The notes under the pieces were generated by a model. That model worked only from the letters and a program-made list of their open reading frames with translations, was not told where the DNA came from and searched no databases. A program made the position numbers and the translations under genes. 6,098 nt of DNA from Candidatus Aenigmatarchaeota archaeon (GTDB lineage: Archaea; Aenigmatarchaeota; Aenigmatarchaeia; DAOWOJ01), in assembly GCA_030642125.1 (NCBI GenBank), contig DAOWOJ010000025.1, positions 1 to 6,098 of the forward strand. The letters run 5' to 3'. How positions within the stretch are numbered: position 1 is the first letter of the stretch; the number at the start of each line of letters is the position of its first letter. Shown one piece after another: positions 1 through 4,773 of the stretch.

Positions 1-72
1 GGTTAAGATATCGCCTTGACGTGGCGGAGAGTTATATCCCGCAAATCCCCGGTTCGAATCCGGGCGAACGCA
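1..72 (+). tRNA. tRNA-Val(GAC), 5'-truncated by the window, one variable-loop intron
   Basis: This is the 3' part of a valine tRNA that decodes GUC/GUU. The window opens in the D-arm. The anticodon stem TCGCC (11-15) pairs with GGCGG (23-27) around the loop TTGACGT (16-22), placing anticodon GAC at 18-20 after U33. The T-stem CCCGG (48-52) and CCGGG (60-64) closes the loop TTCGAAT. The 3' acceptor strand CGAACGC (65-71) is followed by discriminator A72. No CCA is encoded. The region between anticodon stem and T-stem is 20 nt; removing 30-44 leaves a standard 5-nt variable loop, AGATC. Read without an intron, the long variable region imitates a class II tRNA, but the loop, the T-arm and the similarity to archaeal tRNA-Val favour valine. 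The 5' acceptor strand, predicted as GCGTTCG, lies outside the window. Confidence 0.9.
30..44 (+). other. 15-nt non-canonical tRNA intron in the tRNA-Val variable loop (about position 45/46)
   Basis: A relaxed bulge-helix-bulge can be drawn. Exon bases GCGG (24-27) pair with intron bases CCGC (39-42). Bulge AGA (28-30) is cut AG|A and bulge AAA (43-45) is cut AA|A. The inner loop is only 31-38, with at most one closing G-C pair. The outer helix is weak, a G23-U46 wobble at best, so this is a relaxed type. The 2+1 cut rule removes exactly 15 nt and restores the variable loop AGATC. The splice positions are inferred, not observed. Confidence 0.75.
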
Positions 73-112
73 TTTCACGAAACAGTTAAATATTAAAAAT
101 CAAAATAATATT

Positions 113-454
113 ATGTTAGTTACAATATTTAGCATAATTTTAGCGATAACCGCATATCTATTAGCATCCAAAATGATGGGACAAAGTACACTATCAGGAA
201 TTATAGCAGGAATAGTTTTTATATTATTTACAATTTTTATTCCATTGCCACCAATATTCATGTTCAATATACCATTGATGGCAGGAATATCAATAATAGC
301 AACAATTACAGATATTCTATGTGGAATAGGGCTTCCTTTTATAATTATATATCTGTTATCAGAAAAAGATGTAAAATTAAGCTTAATTGCTGCAATAATT
401 GGAACAGTTATATATATTCTACTGGAATCTATTACGATGTCATTATTTATTTAA
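113..454 (+). CDS. Small multi-pass membrane protein, function unknown
   Basis: This is a 113-residue, almost wholly hydrophobic protein. About four membrane-spanning stretches can be seen, near residues 3-20, 28-47, 52-82 (possibly two segments broken by polar TDILCG around 66-71) and 91-112. The short polar loops include SKMMGQST (19-26) and LLSEKDVK (81-88). I do not recognise a family, and no catalytic or metal-binding motif stands out. It starts 40 nt after the tRNA-Val with no Shine-Dalgarno sequence. An A/T-rich stretch (87-96) could be a TATA box, but it sits rather close to the ATG, so co-transcription with the tRNA or a slightly later start (M21/M22) is possible. Its stop codon abuts the stop codon of the convergent zinc-finger gene. 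Confidence 0.7.
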   Translation: MLVTIFSIILAITAYLLASKMMGQSTLSGIIAGIVFILFTIFIPLPPIFMFNIPLMAGISIIATITDILCGIGLPFIIIYLLSEKDVKLSLIAAIIGTVIYILLESITMSLFI

Positions 455-613
455 TTAAAATTTTCCAAATTTTGGAGTTTTATATTTTCTTGCACATTTC
501 TTGCACATTCCCATACTGTTATCAAAACAATGTGAACATGCATGAACACCACATATCTGACAAGTACTAAGAAGACCATTTTTTCCACAAATTTTACAAA
601 TTCCTTCGATCAT
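455..613 (-). CDS. 52-aa cysteine-rich zinc-finger protein (treble-clef / HIT-like)
   Basis: This short minus-strand gene begins MIEGICKICGKN and ends KTPKFGKF. Cys pairs occur as C6-x2-C9, C18-x2-C21, C26-x2-C29 and C37-x2-C40, with H24 and H28 also available. That is enough for two zinc sites in a cross-brace arrangement like HIT-type or B-box zinc fingers. The Lys/Arg-rich tail would suit RNA, DNA or ribosome contact. The ligand spacing is far too regular for a chance frame, and it fills what would otherwise be a 205-bp gap. An in-frame stop precedes the start closely, so ATG at 613 is the only sensible start. Its stop abuts that of the upstream membrane gene (convergent), and it is divergent from the radical SAM gene. 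A TATA-like box on the minus strand around 642-651 predicts a leader of only a few nucleotides. The target and role are unknown. Confidence 0.85.
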   Translation of the reverse strand: MIEGICKICGKNGLLSTCQICGVHACSHCFDNSMGMCKKCARKYKTPKFGKF

Positions 614-659
614 TATGCATCATTTTTATATTAATAATCAAAATATATAAAGTAATAAT
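614..659. promoter_or_regulatory. Divergent promoter region with two crossed TATA-like boxes
   Basis: This 46-bp spacer lies between the starts of the zinc-finger gene (-) and the radical SAM gene (+). On the plus strand the T/A run at about 622-631 sits some 30 bp before ATG 660. On the minus strand the box covering about 642-651 sits some 30 bp before ATG 613. With the usual archaeal TATA-to-start distance of about 26 bp, both transcripts would start within roughly ten bases of their ATGs, so both would be leaderless or nearly so. No Shine-Dalgarno sequence is visible for either gene. Box positions were judged by eye. Confidence 0.5.
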
Positions 660-2186
660 ATGAAAATTTTATATTCAACAAAATCTGTTTGTCCAGAATG
701 TCTGAAACGAAAGAAAATAACTAAATTTATTCCAGCAGAAGTTTTTGAAAATAGAGGGAAAATATATATTCAAAAAACATGTCCAAAACATGGTAAAATA
801 AAAGAAATGATATGGAGTGATGCAAAATCGTATCATAAAATAATGACATCTTTATATGCTGGAGATGGAGTTAGTAATCCTTTCATAAAAACAAGCAATT
901 GTCCATCTGATTGTGGACTTTGTCCAGCGCATAAAAGTCACACATTATTAGGATTAATAGATGTAACAAACAGATGCAATATAAGATGTTGGTATTGTTT
1001 TGCAAATGCATCAGCATCTGGATTTGTATATGAACCAAGCTTAAAACAGATATATCAAATGCTAGAAAATCTTAGAAATGAGAGACCTGTAAAATGTCCG
1101 GCTGTTCAATTTTCTGGTGGAGAACCACTTATAAGAAAGGATCTTGTAAAAATCATTAAAAAAGCTAAAGAACTTGGTTTCAAACAGATACAGATTGCAA
1201 CAAACGGAATTATGTTAGCAAAAAATAATACATTAACAAAAGAATTAAGAGAAGCTGGACTAAATACGATTTATTTGAAATGGAATGGAACAAATAAAAA
1301 TACAAACATAGAAAATTTGGTATATAAAGATAAAATATTGAACAACTGCAGAAAGTGTGGATTAGGAATAGTTCTTGTTCCGACTATTATAAAAACATTT
1401 AATGACAAAGAAGTTGGAAACATAATAAAATTTGCTGCTGATAACTCGGACATAATAAGAGGAGTAAATTTTCAGCCTATATCTTTCGTAGGAAAATTAA
1501 AAAATATAGATGAAACAAAAAGGAAAAAAGAAGCATATAATATAGCTGATTTACTAAAAGATATCAAAGAACAAATTAACATAGACGAAAAGAATTTTTT
1601 TGCTGTACCAACAGTAATTCCAATATCTAAATTTATAGCTGCATTAAAGAAAAAACCGCAAGCAGAATTCGGAGCGCATCCACTATGCGGAATGGCATCA
1701 TATTTATTTATTAAAAATGGTAAAATTTACCCATTGCCAGAATTTATTGATATTGAAGGGTTTATCGAATTCATAAAACAAAAAACAAAAAAAGTGGAAA
1801 ATGGAAAAAAAATAGCAAGATTTTTCGTTTATATTTCAATATGGAAAAACATGAAAAAATTCATTAATAAAAAAAAGGCCCCAGAAGGATTCAATATGAC
1901 AAAAATAATATTTGAAATAATGAAAGGAAATTTCAGCGCATTAGCAAAATTCCATTTGAATGCATTATATATAGGAGCAATGAGATTTCAAGATGCATGG
2001 ACAATGGATCATGAAAGATTACGTAGATGTTGTATACATTTCTGTTCACCAGATGGTAGAATAATACCATTTTGTTCTTATAACACATTCCCAAAATATA
2101 GAAAAGAAATAGAAAAACAATTTGGAATTCCTCTTTCCGAATGGAAAAAAAGAAATCCAAAAAAAACAATAGGTTCTTTTATGTGA
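660..2186 (+). CDS. Radical SAM protein, tetraether lipid synthase (Tes/MJ0619-like) family
   Basis: This 508-residue protein carries the radical SAM signature C106-x3-C110-x2-C113 within DVTNRCNIRCWYCFANA, the SGGEP motif (152-156) and the IATNG strand (179-183). The layout fits the Tes/MJ0619 family. It has an N-terminal Cys knuckle (C11, C14, C41), WSDA (52-55), a second Cys cluster C81/C85/C88 ending in AHKSHT, the GVNFQPISFVG segment (268-278), HPLC (C343) and a C-terminal CCIHFCSPDGRIIPFCSYN (C457, C458, C462, C472). Characterised Tes enzymes join phytanyl chain ends of archaeal lipids to make tetraether or macrocyclic lipids, using several Fe-S clusters plus a rubredoxin-like iron site. 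A different radical-mediated alkylation, as once proposed for MJ0619 on a pterin, cannot be excluded. All cluster Cys seem present, so the enzyme is probably active. It has its own near-leaderless promoter. Confidence 0.85.
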   Translation: MKILYSTKSVCPECLKRKKITKFIPAEVFENRGKIYIQKTCPKHGKIKEMIWSDAKSYHKIMTSLYAGDGVSNPFIKTSNCPSDCGLCPAHKSHTLLGLIDVTNRCNIRCWYCFANASASGFVYEPSLKQIYQMLENLRNERPVKCPAVQFSGGEPLIRKDLVKIIKKAKELGFKQIQIATNGIMLAKNNTLTKELREAGLNTIYLKWNGTNKNTNIENLVYKDKILNNCRKCGLGIVLVPTIIKTFNDKEVGNIIKFAADNSDIIRGVNFQPISFVGKLKNIDETKRKKEAYNIADLLKDIKEQINIDEKNFFAVPTVIPISKFIAALKKKPQAEFGAHPLCGMASYLFIKNGKIYPLPEFIDIEGFIEFIKQKTKKVENGKKIARFFVYISIWKNMKKFINKKKAPEGFNMTKIIFEIMKGNFSALAKFHLNALYIGAMRFQDAWTMDHERLRRCCIHFCSPDGRIIPFCSYNTFPKYRKEIEKQFGIPLSEWKKRNPKKTIGSFM

Positions 2187-2198
2187 ACAAACAATAAA

Positions 2199-3167
2199 TT
2201 ATGCTCCAACCATTATACCTTGTTGTGCTATTTCTTTATTTGTATCTTGTGTTGCTACCCCAAATATCTCTTCCATTGTTAATTCGCTTATATCTTTTGC
2301 ATTTTGTGCTTCTACAGGAAGTTCTATCTTTACTGGTTTATTGTAGTCATATTGTTTTATTATAATGTGCATATCCATGTTTATAACAACTTTTTTAATT
2401 GACATAAAAATAGACATATTAACATCTTGTTTCATTACATAAAAATTGTCCTTTGATATATATTGTATTATGTTCATATCCTTTACCATATCTTTTAGAC
2501 CATCCATATTAAATTGATTAGATCCTTGTTGTTTCATCATTTGATTTATGTATGGTGTATCTAATGCTACTTCCCAAAATTGTTCCATATCAATATCCAT
2601 TTCTATAACATAGCAACTTTTTCCATCAACCTTTGCATCATTTAAACGAGTAGATTCCATAACTTCAAGCATTTTCTTTTGTTGTTCTGTTTGATCATAT
2701 TGTTTCCAGATGTCCTTATTTAGTTGTTTTATCCAAAAATCTTTTTCATCAATCTGTGTATTTGTATATACCATATCATCGATTATATACATTACAGATT
2801 TCATTGACATAGTAACTTTTGGTCCCGGATCATCTTCAACTTCTTTAGGCACATAATTAATGGTCATATCAAATTTCATCTTTTTATTTTCTGTATCAAT
2901 TAAACTAATACTGTTACTTACAACATTAAGCTTAGTTGGAGCATTATAATCCTCATCATTTGCTGTAAATTCCGAATCAATTGTCATATTCATATCCATA
3001 TCCATATGCATATCCATTTTTTGTGTTTTTATGTTTTTCAATGAATCTATAGATTTATCTTGTATTTCACGTGATGTAATTTTTGGAATCGTTGTTGTAT
3101 AATAAAGCATTGCAACAATGAATAATATAGCTACTACTGCTAAAATTATAATTTTAGTATTTTTCAT
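2199..3167 (-). CDS. Methionine-rich, N-terminally anchored extracytoplasmic protein (LolA/LppX-like fold suspected)
   Basis: A single hydrophobic segment (about residues 5-23) follows a short basic N-terminus. No lipobox Cys is present, so the protein is probably a membrane-anchored or secreted domain outside the cell. The remaining ~295 residues show alternating polar/hydrophobic beta strands such as MDMHMDMDMNM (51-61), WIKQL and YVIEMDIDM. This pattern resembles LppX/LolA/DUF6612-type beta proteins that bind lipid or hydrophobic ligands; the fold is inferred and I do not recognise a specific family. Methionine is unusually common, about 30 of 322 residues. The ATG at 3167 is fixed by a strong ribosome-binding site just upstream. 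The gene lies 24 nt downstream of the tRNA-Gly on the same strand and converges on the radical SAM gene, with 12 nt between the two stop codons. Confidence 0.75.
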   Translation of the reverse strand: MKNTKIIILAVVAILFIVAMLYYTTTIPKITSREIQDKSIDSLKNIKTQKMDMHMDMDMNMTIDSEFTANDEDYNAPTKLNVVSNSISLIDTENKKMKFDMTINYVPKEVEDDPGPKVTMSMKSVMYIIDDMVYTNTQIDEKDFWIKQLNKDIWKQYDQTEQQKKMLEVMESTRLNDAKVDGKSCYVIEMDIDMEQFWEVALDTPYINQMMKQQGSNQFNMDGLKDMVKDMNIIQYISKDNFYVMKQDVNMSIFMSIKKVVINMDMHIIIKQYDYNKPVKIELPVEAQNAKDISELTMEEIFGVATQDTNKEIAQQGIMVGA

Positions 3168-3170
3168 ATT

Positions 3171-3178
3171 TCACCTCC
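3171..3178 (-). promoter_or_regulatory. Strong Shine-Dalgarno site for the methionine-rich protein
   Basis: On the minus strand GGAGGTGA ends 3 nt before ATG 3167, a full match to the CU-rich 3' end of archaeal 16S rRNA. No other gene in the window has a comparable site: uL1 and uL10 have only GTTGAT and GTGAT, and the rest have none clear. It therefore decides this start codon and implies a leadered mRNA, which fits its position behind a tRNA. Confidence 0.85.
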
Positions 3179-3205
3179 AATATTGTATCAATGCGATCGC
3201 CGGGA

Positions 3206-3248
3206 TTTTCAAACTTTTCCATATTTGTTTAAATATTTAAAAGAGTTT
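3206..3248 (-). other. 43-nt tRNA-Gly intron in the T-loop (position 59/60)
   Basis: The T-loop is split as TTCAAA|T. The BHB has outer helix CCGGG/CCCGG (the T-stem), central helix TTCA/TGAA (four pairs), bulges AAA and AAT cut AA|A and AA|T, and inner helix AACT/AGTT extended by TTTT against AAAA/GG. The intron's middle folds as ATATTT/AAATAT around AAAC. Splicing restores the 7-nt loop TTCAAAT exactly. The plus-strand interval 3228-3241 contains a 14-bp perfect A/T palindrome. Confidence 0.92.
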
Positions 3249-3269
3249 TTTGAACCCGGGTCTCTACCG

Positions 3270-3281
3270 ATCTGCATATCT
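3270..3281 (-). other. 12-nt canonical-position tRNA-Gly intron (37/38)
   Basis: This is a textbook BHB at the usual archaeal site. Exon CTGC (32-35) pairs with intron GCAG. Bulges CAA and ATC are cut CA|A and AT|C. The flanking outer helix is the anticodon stem, ending CC/GG. The inner loop is just GATAT (5 nt), so the intron AGATATGCAGAT is close to the minimum the motif allows. Removal gives the loop CTGCCAC. Confidence 0.9.
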
Positions 3282-3289
3282 TGGCAGGG

Positions 3290-3302
3290 ATCTACTTAAA
3301 TT
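3290..3302 (-). other. 13-nt tRNA-Gly intron inside the anticodon stem (position 29/30)
   Basis: Removing this segment turns CTA...CC into CTACC, which pairs perfectly with GGTAG; no other cut gives a five-pair stem. The BHB has outer helix GG/CC, central helix ATAC/GTAG (three pairs and one A-G mismatch) and bulges TAA and ATC cut TA|A and AT|C. The intron loop is TTTAA. The mismatch makes it a relaxed BHB. Confidence 0.8.
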
Positions 3303-3331
3303 TAGTATCCTACCGACTAGACTACGATCGC

Positions 3332-3392
3332 ATTATTTATTATTAGCTTTTATAAATATAAATTATAAATCATATAACAATAAATTGATTTC
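3332..3392. promoter_or_regulatory. Divergent promoter region, tRNA-Gly (-) and GNAT gene (+)
   Basis: This spacer is almost pure A/T. A shared TATA-like cluster lies at about 3348-3362. Read to the left, TTTATATT centred near 3358 is about 26 bp from the tRNA 5' end (3331). Read to the right, TTTATAAAT centred near 3353 would start transcription near 3379, giving a leader of about 14 nt containing a weak TTGAT ribosome-binding element. A second box near 3362-3370 would instead make the right transcript leaderless. The choice cannot be made by eye. Confidence 0.5.
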
Positions 3393-4502
3393 ATGAAAAC
3401 AAAAATTGTATGTATAGGAACTCACTTAAAAGACGCAGACAAAAAAAAATTATGGAAAAAAATCGAAGATGATGCATTTAAAAATGATAAAAATTATGTT
3501 CCAACAATGAGTTTTTTCAAACCAAAACCAAAAGAAAAAAAAGAATTTTTAGTTCTCTATGTTGATAATAAACCTGTTGGAAGAGCCATGGTTACAGTAG
3601 ATAAAAATTGGATAAGTAGAAAAAAGGAAAATATTGGATTTATAGATGATTTCATTATTGACAAAGATTATGAAAAATATGCTGATTTATTAATAGAAAG
3701 ATGTATCGAAATTTTAAAGGAAAGAAAAATAAATGGTGTGATGCCAAGGTATTTATTACCAGCAATACAAGTAACTGATTGTGATATGCTTCCACAATTT
3801 GGACTTTCACACACACCAGCATGGTATAAAGACATATTTATTAGAAACGATTTTAAAAAAATCAAAGAATGGTCAGCATATAGACTAAAAATTCCGAAAA
3901 AAATACGAAAATCTGAAATAGAGAATGCAAAAAAAGTAATGAAAGAACTAAATATTGGAATTGAAGAATTAAATACCAGAGATACTGAAAGAGTCAAAGA
4001 ATATAATCAATTCATGAAAGATACTTTTCATGAGCATTTCGGTTTCAACCCAAAAGACTATATTCCAACGCCAGATTCTAAATTACAACGAATGGCTCTT
4101 TATATATTTCTAAAAATATTAAAATTCAAATTTATGATAGGAGTTGATAAAAAAACAGGAAAAATAATGGGAACAGTAATATATTTTCCTGATCTAAACA
4201 TTGTTTTTAGAGCTATTTTAGATTCTAAATGGAATATTTTAAGAGCATTGTGTATCATAAGAAAAACAAAAAGAGCAAGAATTGATGCCGGTGGAATGGT
4301 AGGAAGTCTAAGAAACAAAGGATTAATAACAGGATGTCTTGGATTCGCTTTTGATTGGGCTAGAAAAGAACATTTCGAAGAAGCTGACACAGGACCAATT
4401 ATGTTGGACAATCTGGCTTCTATGGGTGTTGTAGAAAAAGCATTAAAACAATGCGAAGTCATCAACGAAATAAAATATCATACATATTTTAGAAAAATTT
4501 AA
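3393..4502 (+). CDS. GNAT-like N-acetyltransferase-fold protein (YghO-like, probably two GNAT domains)
   Basis: This is a 369-residue cytoplasmic protein. The N-terminal half (about 50-165) shows a GNAT-type layout: FLVLYVDNKPVGRAMV strands (52-67), IGFIDDFIID (81-90), a helix ending ILKERKING (107-115), then the PQFGLSHTPAWYKD segment. This order is familiar from YghO-like proteins, where a similar region reads as a degenerate acetyltransferase. The C-terminal half (about 190-369) has VIYFPDLN, then VGSLRNKGLITGCLGFAFDWARKE (303-326), whose R307-x-x-G310 resembles the acetyl-CoA pyrophosphate loop, and closes with a DN (339-340) plus a KYHTYFRKI strand as in related proteins. The substrate is unknown and activity is not assured. 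It ends 7 nt before the DUF357 gene, so the two are probably co-transcribed. Confidence 0.7.
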   Translation: MKTKIVCIGTHLKDADKKKLWKKIEDDAFKNDKNYVPTMSFFKPKPKEKKEFLVLYVDNKPVGRAMVTVDKNWISRKKENIGFIDDFIIDKDYEKYADLLIERCIEILKERKINGVMPRYLLPAIQVTDCDMLPQFGLSHTPAWYKDIFIRNDFKKIKEWSAYRLKIPKKIRKSEIENAKKVMKELNIGIEELNTRDTERVKEYNQFMKDTFHEHFGFNPKDYIPTPDSKLQRMALYIFLKILKFKFMIGVDKKTGKIMGTVIYFPDLNIVFRAILDSKWNILRALCIIRKTKRARIDAGGMVGSLRNKGLITGCLGFAFDWARKEHFEEADTGPIMLDNLASMGVVEKALKQCEVINEIKYHTYFRKI

Positions 4503-4509
4503 TAATAAT

Positions 4510-4725
4510 ATGAATCAAAAACAAAGAATTGAAAAAGACTTAGAATTATTCGAAAAAACAATGAAAAAAGCTATTAATAAACGAAATATTAAAATTATAA
4601 GTCTTTCAAACAATTATTATAATGATTCAAAACATTATTTAAAGAAAAAAGATTATTTCACGGCATTTGGTTGTATAAATTATGCCCATGGATTATTAGA
4701 TGCATATCTATCTTCTAACATTTAA
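4510..4725 (+). CDS. DUF357-family small archaeal protein
   Basis: A 71-residue, mostly helical protein. A charged N-terminal helix (1-25, rich in Lys/Glu) is followed by the family's recognisable second half: NNYYNDSKHYLKKKDYFTAF (34-53) and then INYAHGLLDAYL (56-67). DUF357 proteins are short archaeal proteins of unknown function with this Y..DA..fL.kgDy..A....YAhGlLDA pattern. Length and pattern both fit, so the family call is fairly safe, but no activity is known to me. The gene follows the GNAT gene by 7 nt with no ribosome-binding site, and uL1 starts 48 nt downstream. Co-transcription could couple it to ribosome synthesis, but that is only inference. Confidence 0.8.
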   Translation: MNQKQRIEKDLELFEKTMKKAINKRNIKIISLSNNYYNDSKHYLKKKDYFTAFGCINYAHGLLDAYLSSNI

Positions 4726-4773
4726 ATTTTTATCTTTAAAGAAATAATATATTAAAATTAAATTGTTGATAAA
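4726..4773 (+). promoter_or_regulatory. Possible promoter and weak ribosome-binding site for uL1
   Basis: The 48-nt spacer is A/T-rich. A TATA-like stretch at about 4728-4736 would start transcription near 4758, leaving a leader of about 16 nt that contains GTTGAT (4765-4770), a partial match to the archaeal GGTGAT motif, 3 nt before the ATG. A second T/A stretch (4745-4754) is too close to the ATG for a leadered transcript. Read-through from the DUF357 gene is equally possible. Confidence 0.4.

Larger units (their letters stand above)
3192..3331 (-). tRNA. tRNA-Gly(GCC) interrupted by three introns
   Basis: The 140-nt gene splices to a 72-nt tRNA. Read on the minus strand: acceptor GCGATCG/CGATCGC (7 perfect pairs, 3325-3331 and 3193-3199), TA, D-stem GTCT/GGAT with 8-nt loop AGTCGGTA, A26, anticodon stem CTACC/GGTAG, loop CTGCCAC with anticodon GCC at 3283-3285, variable loop AGAC, T-stem CCGGG/CCCGG, T-loop TTCAAAT and discriminator A (3192). 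No CCA is encoded. It decodes GGC/GGU. Three segments must be removed: 3290-3302 (between 29 and 30), 3270-3281 (37/38) and 3206-3248 (59/60). Each junction can be drawn as a bulge-helix-bulge with cuts after the second bulge base. The unspliced gene would probably be missed by a search that does not allow several introns. It is divergent from the GNAT gene and lies 24 nt upstream of the methionine-rich gene. Confidence 0.93.

Noticed and set aside
1..72. A class II tRNA (Leu, anticodon TAA) using the bases TTAAGA at 3-8.
   Set aside because: Those bases belong to the D-arm. TCGCC/GGCGG with a 7-nt loop gives a proper GAC anticodon arm, and a 15-nt BHB intron accounts for the extra length.
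481..512. A tandem repeat of TTCTTGCACATT.
   Set aside because: It is the pair of codons for Met-Cys-Lys-Lys-Cys-Ala within the zinc-finger gene, imposed by the Cys-x2-Cys motif.
319..570. An 83-codon plus-strand frame overlapping the membrane gene.
   Set aside because: It is a shifted shadow of the membrane gene and runs antisense through the zinc-finger gene, which has clear Cys-pair structure.
2187..2198. A transcription terminator between the convergent radical SAM and methionine-rich genes.
   Set aside because: The spacer is 12 nt with no hairpin and no convincing T-run on either strand.
3264..3288. Anticodon stem CTGCC/GGTAG for the minus-strand tRNA, with a 14-nt loop.
   Set aside because: The loop has no U33 and no sensible anticodon. 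Using CTACC/GGTAG after intron removal gives a perfect tRNA-Gly loop.
3191..3331. An inverted repeat (GCGATCG at both ends) suggesting a small mobile element or attachment site.
   Set aside because: The repeats are the two strands of the tRNA-Gly acceptor stem.
3668..4465. Two minus-strand frames of 109 and 121 codons.
   Set aside because: They are antisense to the GNAT-like gene, with no start signals or recognisable domains.
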